Origin: Phycisphaerae bacterium
Lineage (GTDB): Bacteria; Planctomycetota; Phycisphaerae; UBA1845; Fen-1342
Assembly: GCA_020058145.1 (NCBI GenBank)
Contig: JAGVEP010000058.1
Span: forward strand, 1-6,306
Direction of reading: 5' to 3'
Length of the DNA: 6,306 nucleotides
In this document: positions 1 through 5,222 of the stretch, piece after piece
Layout: each line of letters starts with the position of its first letter
Position numbering within the stretch: position 1 is the stretch's first letter
Program-made: the position numbers and the translations under genes
The notes under the pieces: model-generated
Seen by the model: the letters and a program-made list of their open reading frames with translations, nothing else
Databases searched by the model: none
Told to the model about the DNA's origin: nothing

Positions 1-323
1 ACGCCAAGGTGATCCTCGAGGCTAATTCGATCGATCTGGAAGCGGGCGATAAAAAGGGGCTGTCCAAGGCGCTTTTGGACCGCTTGGCCCTGGATGGCAA
101 ACGGATCCAAGAGATGGTAGATGGGCTCCAGGCGGTTAGGTCGTTGCCCGATCCGATCGGCGAGATAATCGCGGAATGGAAACGGCCGAACGGCCTGAAG
201 ATCATTAAAGTCCGCGTCCCCCTGGGGGTCATCGGGATAATCTATGAAGCCCGGCCGAACGTGACCGCCGACTCGATCGCCCTCTGCCTGAAAGCGGGAA
301 ATGCGGTGGTCCTGCGCGGCGGC
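1..323 (+). pseudogene. proA: Gamma-glutamyl phosphate reductase (ProA), N-terminal fragment
   Basis: ProA reduces gamma-glutamyl phosphate to glutamate-5-semialdehyde with NADPH, the second step of proline synthesis in the cytoplasm. Recognisable pieces, in order, are a segment like ILEANSIDLEAG, then LLDRLALDGKRI, LPDPIGEI, the PNGLKIIKVRVPLGVIGIIYE block, ARPNVT and the LCLKAGNAVVLRGG block. These match the N-terminal cofactor-binding part of the ProA/aldehyde dehydrogenase fold. A full ProA is about 415-430 residues. Here only about 107 are present, with the beginning cut by the window edge and everything after the LRGG block missing, including the catalytic cysteine. Normally LRGG is followed by SE and the rest of the protein; here it is followed by unrelated sequence. 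The fragment uses more AT-ending codons than what follows, including ATA twice and AGG. The family call is confident; whether the break is biological or an assembly error is open. Confidence 0.85.
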
Positions 324-1541
324 CGCGGCCTCGACGCCACGACGGTTTGGATCGACGCCGGGCAGCCGTTCCTGCGTCGCCGCCAGCATTTCGACACCGG
401 GCATTTTCTGCTCTGCCGCGGCGGCGAACTGACGGTCCACGGTGGGGACGATGTCTCGCTGGAGGCCGTCGCCGGCAAGAGCGGCTCGCAGCATCTCGGC
501 AACCAGCGCGAGGCGTTTGATTTTGAGCAGTATTTCACCGCGTCGATCGCGCACAACTGCCTCGTGGTCTGGGAGCCGGCGCGCGTTGCGCACTGGTACA
601 AGGCCCAGTATTGGCCGATCGGCGGGCAGCGCTGCGTCGAGGACACCTGCACCGACTTTGCTAAGCCGCTGGAAGCGCAGGGACGGCAAACCGGCCGGCA
701 ACTGGCCTACGGACAGCATGGGGACGCGGCCTACCTGGCCCTCGGCCTCGCGCCGGCGTATGACAGCCGGTCGGTCAGCGCGTACACGCGGGAATTCGTG
801 CTCGTCTGGGGTCGCGCACTGGTGGTCATCGACCGCGTGAGTCTCCCGCGCAGGAAAATAGTGCCCACATGGGTAGTGAACATCCCGGCCCGGCCGCGTG
901 TCGACGGCGCCGATTTGAGCGACGCCGTCCGCATCGCGGGAAGAACGAACGAGGCCGGCGTCTGGCGCTGCGATAACGCGACCTGGCTGCGCTGGACGGA
1001 CCGCGACGGCGCGCTGTGGTTCTCGGCGCCCCTGCCAACACCCCATGCCTGCCGCATCGTGGGTGGTCCCGCGCGCAAGCTGCTAATCGCCGACGGTCGC
1101 CACGCCGAGCGAACCTACGTCGGCGGAGATGCGGACGGCTTTGAGCACTTGGTCATCCCCGCCGAGCGGCGCGGGGCGGCGAATGCGTGGTATCGGCTAG
1201 GCGAACCGACTCTGCTCGGGCCCGAATTCGGCCGCACGCCGCACTGGGGGCGGATCGAGCTGGAACCGACGGACCTCGGCAGCTCCTGCACGTTTCTGAC
1301 GGTGCTCATCACGGACCGCGCCGACTCCCAGGAGGCACCGTCGGCGACGCTGGAGCGCGACGCGGACGCGCTGGTCCTAAACCTGCGCGCCGATGACGAG
1401 CGCGCCACGCTGCGTGTGCCCGCCGACGCCGCGGGTAGCGGGACCCTGGAAGTGCAGGGTACGCGGTCGTTCTCGTGGACGCTGCCGACGAAGGTGCTGG
1501 CCGACGCTCCGCTGCCAACGGCGGCGGTGAACTCCGATTGA
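1..1541 (+). CDS. Hybrid open frame: ProA N-terminal part joined in frame to heparinase II/III-like C-terminal part (5' end outside window)
   Basis: One uninterrupted frame runs from the left edge (first full codon at 3) to a TGA at 1539-1541. The GTG at 9 is not a credible start, because the ProA homology continues upstream of it as Ala-Lys-Val and ProA normally has some 35 more N-terminal residues. Counting from that GTG, residues 1-105 look like ProA and residues from about 111 look like the heparinase II/III lyase C-terminal region. If translated, the product would lack the ProA catalytic cysteine and the second half of ProA, and also the N-terminal alpha/alpha toroid of the lyase. I therefore doubt it is a working enzyme. 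Third-position GC, counted by hand, is about 76% in the ProA part and about 87% in the first hundred or so codons after the junction. The two parts are described separately below. Confidence 0.6.
   Translation, partial: AKVILEANSIDLEAGDKKGLSKALLDRLALDGKRIQEMVDGLQAVRSLPDPIGEIIAEWKRPNGLKIIKVRVPLGVIGIIYEARPNVTADSIALCLKAGNAVVLRGGRGLDATTVWIDAGQPFLRRRQHFDTGHFLLCRGGELTVHGGDDVSLEAVAGKSGSQHLGNQREAFDFEQYFTASIAHNCLVVWEPARVAHWYKAQYWPIGGQRCVEDTCTDFAKPLEAQGRQTGRQLAYGQHGDAAYLALGLAPAYDSRSVSAYTREFVLVWGRALVVIDRVSLPRRKIVPTWVVNIPARPRVDGADLSDAVRIAGRTNEAGVWRCDNATWLRWTDRDGALWFSAPLPTPHACRIVGGPARKLLIADGRHAERTYVGGDADGFEHLVIPAERRGAANAWYRLGEPTLLGPEFGRTPHWGRIELEPTDLGSSCTFLTVLITDRADSQEAPSATLERDADALVLNLRADDERATLRVPADAAGSGTLEVQGTRSFSWTLPTKVLADAPLPTAAVNSD
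324..1541 (+). pseudogene. Heparinase II/III-like polysaccharide lyase, C-terminal part
   Basis: Lyases of this family cleave uronic-acid-containing polysaccharides by beta-elimination. They have an N-terminal alpha/alpha toroid and a C-terminal beta-sandwich domain, and are usually secreted or periplasmic. Only the second part is seen here, roughly 400 residues. From the GTG at 9, the visible family features are FDTGHFLLCRGGEL (about 128-141), where family members have a short 'GHF..YR.G.L' strand; FDFEQYFTASIAHN (170-183), the conserved region ending in Ala-His-Asn; and IGGQR (204-208). A Tyr-rich strand and a VVIDRV strand near 275-285 follow. The rest is beta-rich without motifs I can name. 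The N-terminal half and any signal peptide are missing, replaced by the ProA fragment. The substrate (heparin-like, alginate-like or other) cannot be told. A planctomycete polysaccharide-processing role is inference from the family and the neighbouring envelope-type genes. Confidence 0.75.
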
Positions 1542-1611
1542 CCCGGACCGCCAAGGCACTCACAATCAGCCGCGCGCGGCCAAGTCATGCCGCCGCCCCC
1601 GTGGAGCACCG

Positions 1612-2535
1612 ATGCCGTACGTCCGCCTGCTGCGACCGGCCCAGTGGATAAAGAACCTGTTTCTGCTGGCCGGGCTGGTCTTCGGGCGTGAGTTGCTACA
1701 CTGGGGCCGGGTCGTCGACGTGGCGCTGGGGTTTGCCTGTTTCTGCCTGGTCAGCAGTGCGGTCTATATACTGAACGACATCCGCGATCGCGATGAGGAC
1801 CGGCTGCACCCGATCAAGAAGAATCGGCCAATCGCGGCGGGTCTGGTGCCCGTCTCCAGCGCGCTCGGGATGGCGGCCCTATTGCTGCTCGTCGGCCTGG
1901 GCGGGGCTTTCCTGCTGGATCGCGGTTTTTTCCTGACAGCCTGCACGTATCTGGTACTCCAACTCCTCTACACGTTCTGGCTCAAGCACGTCACCGTGCT
2001 CGACGTCATTGCGATTGGCATGGGTTTCGTGCTGCGCGCCGTCGCCGGAGCGGTGCTCGTACACGTGGCCATTTCCCCGTGGCTGGTCCTGTGTACGTTC
2101 ACCCTGTGCCTGTTCATGGGCTTCAGCAAGCGGCGGTGTGAGCTCAACGCCATGGGTGAGCGCCCCAGCGGCGACGCGCGCCGGCACCGTAAGACGCTCG
2201 CCGAGTACACGCCGGACTTGCTGAACCACATGACGACGCTGACCGCGGGCATCGCGGTGGTGAGCTTCATGCTGTATGCGACGGATAAGCGGACGCTGGA
2301 GGTATTTGGCACCAATTACCTGGTGTACACGCTGCCGCTGGTCGTCTACTGCATCTTTCGCTTCGCGCTGCTGGTCGAGCACGGGCGGGTGGACGGACCA
2401 ACCGCGGTTGTCACCCGCGACCGGCCTTTCCAGGCAGCGCTGCTGCTGTGGGGGGTAACCGTGTTGATCATCGTCTATCGTGGCCGCGACTTGCAGACGT
2501 GGTTAAGCGACGTCCTGCAGCGGGGTCACTCGTAG
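1612..2535 (+). CDS. UbiA-family decaprenyl-phosphate phosphoribosyltransferase (DPPR synthase-like)
   Basis: Members of this branch of the UbiA superfamily transfer 5-phosphoribose from PRPP to a polyprenyl phosphate in the cytoplasmic membrane. In mycobacteria this is the first step towards decaprenyl-phosphoryl arabinose. The 307-residue length is typical. An N-terminal LLRPAQWIKNLF block leads into the first aspartate motif NDIRDRDED (N55, D56, D59, D63), followed at once by HPIKKNRPIA (66-75), the hallmark of this branch. The second cytoplasmic motif is Y120, K125, D131 and the GFVLRAVAG stretch (138-146). FSKRRCEL and an HRKTLAEYT stretch follow, also as in DPPR synthases. The remaining sequence forms about eight or nine hydrophobic segments. 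The ATG is preceded by GTGGAG at 1601-1606, 5 bases away. The gene lies 70 bases after the lyase frame on the same strand and converges on the UDP-sugar dehydrogenase gene. The partner oxidoreductases DprE1/DprE2 are not in the window, so the final product is unknown. Another prenyl-type transferase of the superfamily is the main alternative. Confidence 0.85.
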   Translation: MPYVRLLRPAQWIKNLFLLAGLVFGRELLHWGRVVDVALGFACFCLVSSAVYILNDIRDRDEDRLHPIKKNRPIAAGLVPVSSALGMAALLLLVGLGGAFLLDRGFFLTACTYLVLQLLYTFWLKHVTVLDVIAIGMGFVLRAVAGAVLVHVAISPWLVLCTFTLCLFMGFSKRRCELNAMGERPSGDARRHRKTLAEYTPDLLNHMTTLTAGIAVVSFMLYATDKRTLEVFGTNYLVYTLPLVVYCIFRFALLVEHGRVDGPTAVVTRDRPFQAALLLWGVTVLIIVYRGRDLQTWLSDVLQRGHS

Positions 2536-2574
2536 CGTACTGCATCGTAAGAAACAGCACACAAGCTGGGTGGA

Positions 2575-2617
2575 GTGGGCGTCTCGCCCGCGCCTCGGGT
2601 GGCCAAGATGGCCACCC
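2575..2617. repeat. Two adjacent hairpins just downstream of the UbiA-family gene
   Basis: The first hairpin has arms GGGCG (2577-2581) and CGCCC (2585-2589) around TCT; it can be extended by a T-G wobble and a further G-C pair to 2575-2591. The second has perfect 8-base arms GGGTGGCC (2597-2604) and GGCCACCC (2610-2617) around AAGAT. They lie 40-80 bases after the UbiA-family stop codon, in the gap between convergent genes. No run of T follows, so they are not classical rho-independent terminators, but they could end or protect transcripts. They may belong to a dispersed extragenic repeat; this is inference. Confidence 0.6.
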
Positions 2618-2696
2618 CACCCATGCGCTGATACCGGGAAGCATGATCAGGCGTGTTGCCGACGCTGTGACATTCACGGGATGTGTGGGGCACCTA

Positions 2697-2718
2697 CGGC
2701 CGACGCGGGGGTCGGCCG
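2697..2718. repeat. Inverted repeat, 8-base perfect stem
   Basis: Arms CGGCCGAC (2697-2704) and GTCGGCCG (2711-2718) flank a 6-base GCGGGG loop. The right arm runs directly into the 25-base tandem repeat. The element lies between convergent genes and about 70-90 bases past the UDP-sugar dehydrogenase stop codon as read on the minus strand. A stem of this strength could act in transcript ending or stability. No T-tract is present on either side. Confidence 0.6.
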
Positions 2719-2772
2719 CTACGGCCGGTACAGAGCCCGGCCGCTACGGCCGGTACAGAGCCCGGCCGCTAC
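2713..2772. repeat. 25-base tandem repeat, 2.4 copies
   Basis: Two identical 25-base units occupy 2713-2737 and 2738-2762, followed by the first 10 bases of a third unit at 2763-2772. Each unit begins CGGCCGCTAC and ends TACAGAGCC. Within the array the sequence around 2737-2753 forms a 7-base hairpin, CCGGCCG and CGGCCGG around CTA. It ends 13 bases before the UDP-sugar dehydrogenase stop codon position, so it is the immediate 3' flank of that minus-strand gene. Confidence 0.9.
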
Positions 2773-2785
2773 ACTTGTGCCACGC

Positions 2786-3574
2786 TCACCGGTTCTGGTT
2801 CAACTTCCGGAACTTCTCGTTGATCTTCAGGCACGCCGCCATGAACTCCGGCTCATAGCCGTGCTGCCGTGTCGAGTGCACGATCGCGTTGCAGTCCTTC
2901 GGCAGGCACTTGCCCGAGAAACCGCGGTCGTCGGGGTAGACGAAACTGTGATCGCGGCTGATCCGCGTGTCCGCCAGCCACAATTCGCGAAGCTGGTTGA
3001 AATCGACGCCGTGGGCCTTGGCGATATCGTAAAACTCGTTCAGGAACGTCACTTTCACCGCGTAAAACGCGTTCTCCATGTACTTGCACACCTCGGCGGT
3101 GAGCGCGTCGCCGATGTAGAACTGCACCGTGGAGTTGTAGTAGTGCTTGTAGAAGTCGGCGGTCTTGGATACGTCCTCCGGCGTGCCGCCGAGCACGACG
3201 AACTGCCGTTCGGCCATGTTGCCGAAGACGTGGCCGACGGTTTCGCCGAGGTACTCGGGCTGGAAAACCACGTGCTTGCCGTACTTCTCCCGCAGACGGT
3301 CGGTGGTGCCGGGCGCGACGGTCGAACGGATGATGAGCAGCGGGGCCTTGATCCAGGCGACCGCGTCTTCGACGATCGACGTGTCGCAACTCCCGTCGCC
3401 CTTCATGGCCGTGGGAACGCAGACAAATACGACATCGCAGTCGTTGATCTTGTCCTTATTGCCGGCAAGTTCCGGCTTGTTCGGGTCATACACGACGGTC
3501 TCGGGGCCACAGAGGTTGACCATCGCGATACCGACCACACCGCCACCGACCACGCCGACCTTAGGTTTTGCCAC
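2786..3574 (-). CDS. Compact UDP-sugar (UDP-glucose/GDP-mannose-type) dehydrogenase without the C-terminal domain
   Basis: Enzymes of this family oxidise the C6 alcohol of a nucleotide sugar to a uronic acid in two NAD-dependent steps, feeding capsule and exopolysaccharide synthesis. Counting 262 residues from the chosen start, the Rossmann motif is G10-G-G12-V-V-G15, with D30 at the end of the second strand. STVAPGTT is at 84-91 and PEYLGE at 106-111. The central helix carries K164, N168, K174, N179 and E180. GFSGKCLPKD (218-227) contains the catalytic C223 and D227. The protein stops 35 residues after that motif, so the usual C-terminal UDP-binding domain of the roughly 400-residue enzymes is absent, as in some short family members. 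I chose the GTG at 3574 because GGAGAG lies 7 bases upstream and the glycine-rich strand begins right after it. A longer frame back to 3649 adds 25 residues unlike the family. The sugar substrate is uncertain; UDP-glucose is the default guess. Confidence 0.85.
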   Translation of the reverse strand: MAKPKVGVVGGGVVGIAMVNLCGPETVVYDPNKPELAGNKDKINDCDVVFVCVPTAMKGDGSCDTSIVEDAVAWIKAPLLIIRSTVAPGTTDRLREKYGKHVVFQPEYLGETVGHVFGNMAERQFVVLGGTPEDVSKTADFYKHYYNSTVQFYIGDALTAEVCKYMENAFYAVKVTFLNEFYDIAKAHGVDFNQLRELWLADTRISRDHSFVYPDDRGFSGKCLPKDCNAIVHSTRQHGYEPEFMAACLKINEKFRKLNQNR

Positions 3575-3581
3575 AGCTTCA

Positions 3582-3587
3582 CTCTCC
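3582..3587 (-). promoter_or_regulatory. Ribosome binding site GGAGAG for the UDP-sugar dehydrogenase
   Basis: On the minus strand GGAGAG sits 7 bases before the GTG at 3574. This fixes that start over the longer reading frame beginning at 3649, which has no family-like residues at its N terminus and would start upstream of the likely transcript start. Confidence 0.7.
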
Positions 3588-3620
3588 AAACGGACCAGGG
3601 ACGATTCCCACCATGTGCTT

Positions 3621-3649
3621 TGGATATCGTGGCAACCCGGCGAGGTCAA
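3621..3649 (-). promoter_or_regulatory. Candidate sigma70-type promoter for the UDP-sugar dehydrogenase
   Basis: On the minus strand TTGACC (3649-3644, 5 of 6 to the -35 consensus) is followed after 17 bases by TATCCA (3626-3621, only 3 of 6 to the -10 consensus). It would start a transcript near 3614, giving a leader of about 40 bases before the GTG. The good -35 and spacing support it; the weak -10 lowers confidence. Confidence 0.4.
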
Positions 3650-3666
3650 GAGGAGAGTTGAGAGTG

Positions 3667-3720
3667 GCGAATAGCGAATAGCGAGTTATCACCCCCTCGG
3701 CAGCAGAACTCGCTACTCGC
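3667..3720. repeat. Heptamer repeat and 14-base inverted repeat between tdk and the dehydrogenase gene
   Basis: The heptamer GCGAATA occurs twice in tandem (3667-3673, 3674-3680) and is followed by the variant GCGAGTT (3681-3687). The stretch 3674-3687 is complementary at 13 of 14 positions to 3707-3720, leaving a 19-base loop. The hairpin begins 7 bases beyond the thymidine kinase stop codon as read on the minus strand. There is no T-tract after it, so it may be a transcript-protecting hairpin, a factor-dependent terminator aid or part of a dispersed repeat. Confidence 0.65.
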
Positions 3721-3726
3721 CGCTCT

Positions 3727-4305
3727 TCACTCGTACTTCGGCGCTGGCGGCGGCAGCGGCGTGAAATGCTCCGCACAGCGCGGCTCGAATTCACGCGGCC
3801 CGCCGATCAGATTCCCGTCCACGACGGGAACCATGCGCTGATGAAACGTCGCCGGCCGGCCGCAGACGCCGCACACCGCGTATCGTTGCTCCAACTCGTC
3901 GGCGAGCGCCTTTAGCTCTGGCAGCGGCGGGAACGGCTGACCCCAAGTGTCGTGATCGATCCCGGCCACGATCAGCGTCCGGCCAGTGGCGACCAGTTTC
4001 TCGCAGACTGGAACGAGACACCGGCCGAAAAACTGGGCTTCGTCGATGCCCAGGACTTCCACGTCCGACGCCACGCGCCCCAGTTCGGACGCCTCGGGAA
4101 CGGAAACCGCCGGAAACATCCGCCCGTCATGCGTGTGGAGTTGGGCCGGATCGTAGCGGCTGTCCAGCGGATGCTTAACCGCCAGCACCCGGCGGCCCGC
4201 GGCCCGGGCCGCCTCCAGACACTCGATCAGCCGGGCCGTCTTGCCGGCGAACATGCAACCGGCGATGACGATCAGGCGACCGGCGCTAGGCTCGGCGGAG
4301 GTCAC
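3727..4305 (-). CDS. tdk: Thymidine kinase, type II (TK1-like)
   Basis: The enzyme phosphorylates thymidine to dTMP with ATP in the cytoplasm, as part of pyrimidine salvage. The 192-residue length is typical of bacterial type II enzymes. The P-loop is GCMFAGKT (16-23), DEAQFF is at 88-93 with E89 the expected catalytic base, and the AGIDHDTWGQPF block is at 114-125. The zinc site is C145, C148, C177 and H180. The GTG start at 4305 is preceded at 6 bases by GGAGG. It lies inside the end of the BtpA-like gene, a 20-base overlap, which suggests translational coupling. Oddities: the P-loop usually reads GPMFSGK[ST]; the block at 114-125 differs from the usual D-x-D/T-F form; and the lasso position after IGG, normally Tyr (IGG...Y...C), is F173. 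The residues needed for ATP binding and catalysis are otherwise present, so I expect an active or slightly altered nucleoside kinase. A different preferred nucleoside cannot be excluded. Confidence 0.9.
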   Translation of the reverse strand: MTSAEPSAGRLIVIAGCMFAGKTARLIECLEAARAAGRRVLAVKHPLDSRYDPAQLHTHDGRMFPAVSVPEASELGRVASDVEVLGIDEAQFFGRCLVPVCEKLVATGRTLIVAGIDHDTWGQPFPPLPELKALADELEQRYAVCGVCGRPATFHQRMVPVVDGNLIGGPREFEPRCAEHFTPLPPPAPKYE

Positions 4306-5098
4306 CTACCGCCTCCATGAGCTGGGTCACACGGTCCGCGTCCACCGCATTCGACCACACGCCGTCCACCTTGAAGAACGACCCCACAATGAAAACGTCC
4401 GCGTGCGGCCAGAGCGCCGGCAGATTCGCCGGCGCGAGCCCGGAGCCGATGCAAACCGGAATGTGTACGGCCTTTCGCACGGCGGCGACATCCTCGACCG
4501 CGGTGGGCTGCCCGGTCGCGACGCCGGTGACGACGATCCCGTCGGCGCCGAAAAACTCGGTCGTACGGGCCGCCTCGGCGAGCGGCACGTCGGCGGTGAG
4601 CGCGTGGCTCGAGTGCTTTTTCTTGACGTCCGCGACAATCGCGATGTGTTCCGCGCCGATCTGCCGCCGGTAGCGCAGCAGCGGCCCAGCTTCCGCGGTC
4701 GGCATCAGGCCCTCGTCCGCGACGTGCGCGTAGGCGAAATTCTCCACGCGGACAAACGCCGCCCCGCAGGCGTGTGCGACCGCCAGCGCCTCGCGATTGG
4801 CAGCGGCCAGAATCTGAACACCGAGCGGCAGGGGGCTCTCCCGCCGCACGGCCACTCCGACTGCTGTCAGCGCGGCGACGATTTCCGGCCCGACTTGCCC
4901 ACACAGGTACGGCACGTCGTGCATGTTCTCGATGAGCAGGCCGTCGAGGCCGGCGCGGGTATAGAGCGCCGCCTCCATGGCCGCCTGGGCGGTGATTTCA
5001 TCCAGACCGGCACGCTGCCGCGGGGTCCCGGGCAGCGCACCGACGTGGATCATGCCGAGAATCGCTTTGGGCGGCAGAAGTCGCTCGAGACTGGGCAC
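4286..5098 (-). CDS. BtpA/SgcQ-family TIM-barrel protein
   Basis: This 270-residue protein belongs to the BtpA/SgcQ family, predicted TIM barrels. The cyanobacterial founder affects photosystem I accumulation, and SgcQ lies in a sugar operon, but the biochemical activity is not established as far as I know. Visible blocks are GMIHVGALPG (15-24), DGLLIENMHDVPY (52-64), LGVQIL (92-97), FVRVENFAYAHVADEGLM (115-132), DVKKKHSSHALTADV (157-171), VTGVATG (190-196), the phosphate-binding-like GSGLAPAN (218-225) and IVGSFFKVDGVW (237-248). The KKKHSSHA form is the one I associate with the animal-type subgroup. The GTG start at 5098 has GAGGA 7 bases upstream. The 3' end overlaps the thymidine kinase start by 20 bases. 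The nuclease gene ends 124 bases upstream on the same strand, so a read-through transcript is possible. Given the phosphate-binding loop and the thymidine kinase coupling, a phosphosugar or nucleoside-related substrate is a reasonable guess but unproven. Confidence 0.85.
   Translation of the reverse strand: MPSLERLLPPKAILGMIHVGALPGTPRQRAGLDEITAQAAMEAALYTRAGLDGLLIENMHDVPYLCGQVGPEIVAALTAVGVAVRRESPLPLGVQILAAANREALAVAHACGAAFVRVENFAYAHVADEGLMPTAEAGPLLRYRRQIGAEHIAIVADVKKKHSSHALTADVPLAEAARTTEFFGADGIVVTGVATGQPTAVEDVAAVRKAVHIPVCIGSGLAPANLPALWPHADVFIVGSFFKVDGVWSNAVDADRVTQLMEAVGDLRRA
4312..4316 (-). promoter_or_regulatory. Ribosome binding site GGAGG for tdk, inside the BtpA-like gene
   Basis: On the minus strand GGAGG sits 6 bases before the GTG at 4305 and lies wholly within the coding sequence of the BtpA-like gene. 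This supports both the GTG start and coupled translation of the pair. Confidence 0.7.
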
Positions 5099-5105
5099 AG
5101 CGTGG

Positions 5106-5110
5106 TCCTC
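5106..5110 (-). promoter_or_regulatory. Ribosome binding site GAGGA for the BtpA-like gene
   Basis: On the minus strand GAGGA sits 7 bases before the GTG at 5098, which supports that start. The GMIHVGALPG block then begins 14 residues in, the usual distance for the family. No convincing promoter was seen in the 124-base gap. Confidence 0.6.
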
Positions 5111-5222
5111 GTCCAGGTCAGGATGATCGTTGCGGGCGCACCGTACCGCGGGGTGGAAGACGAGACAACAACAGATGGTCGGCCGGCGCTCGCCGCCCGC
5201 CCAGGCCCCCCGCGGACCCCGC

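Noticed and set aside
319..326. GCGGCCGC at the ProA/lyase junction as a cloning scar
   Set aside because: It is a NotI-type palindrome, but GC-rich Gly/Arg codons produce it readily and no linker or vector sequence is visible. Noted only as part of the junction.
1569..1580. 12-base perfect palindrome GCCGCGCGCGGC before the UbiA-family gene
   Set aside because: It is an alternating GC stretch that can arise by chance in this composition; there is no loop, T-tract or second copy to suggest a function.
2713..2772. CRISPR array
   Set aside because: The 25-base units are directly abutting with no spacers, so this is a simple tandem repeat.
3575..3649. N-terminal extension of the UDP-sugar dehydrogenase from an ATG at 3649
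   Set aside because: The 25 extra residues do not resemble the family, the ATG lies within the candidate -35 region, and the GTG at 3574 has a well-placed ribosome binding site.
2570..3661. Long plus-strand open frame (363 codons) opposite the UDP-sugar dehydrogenase gene
   Set aside because: It is antisense to a gene with all family motifs, begins in the hairpin-repeat region, and has no recognisable domain. Long antisense frames are common in GC-rich genes.
5099..5222. Possible promoter for the BtpA-like gene (TTGTCT, 17 bases, TACGGT on the minus strand)
   Set aside because: Only 4 of 6 and 3 of 6 matches; too weak to call, and read-through from the nuclease gene is as likely.
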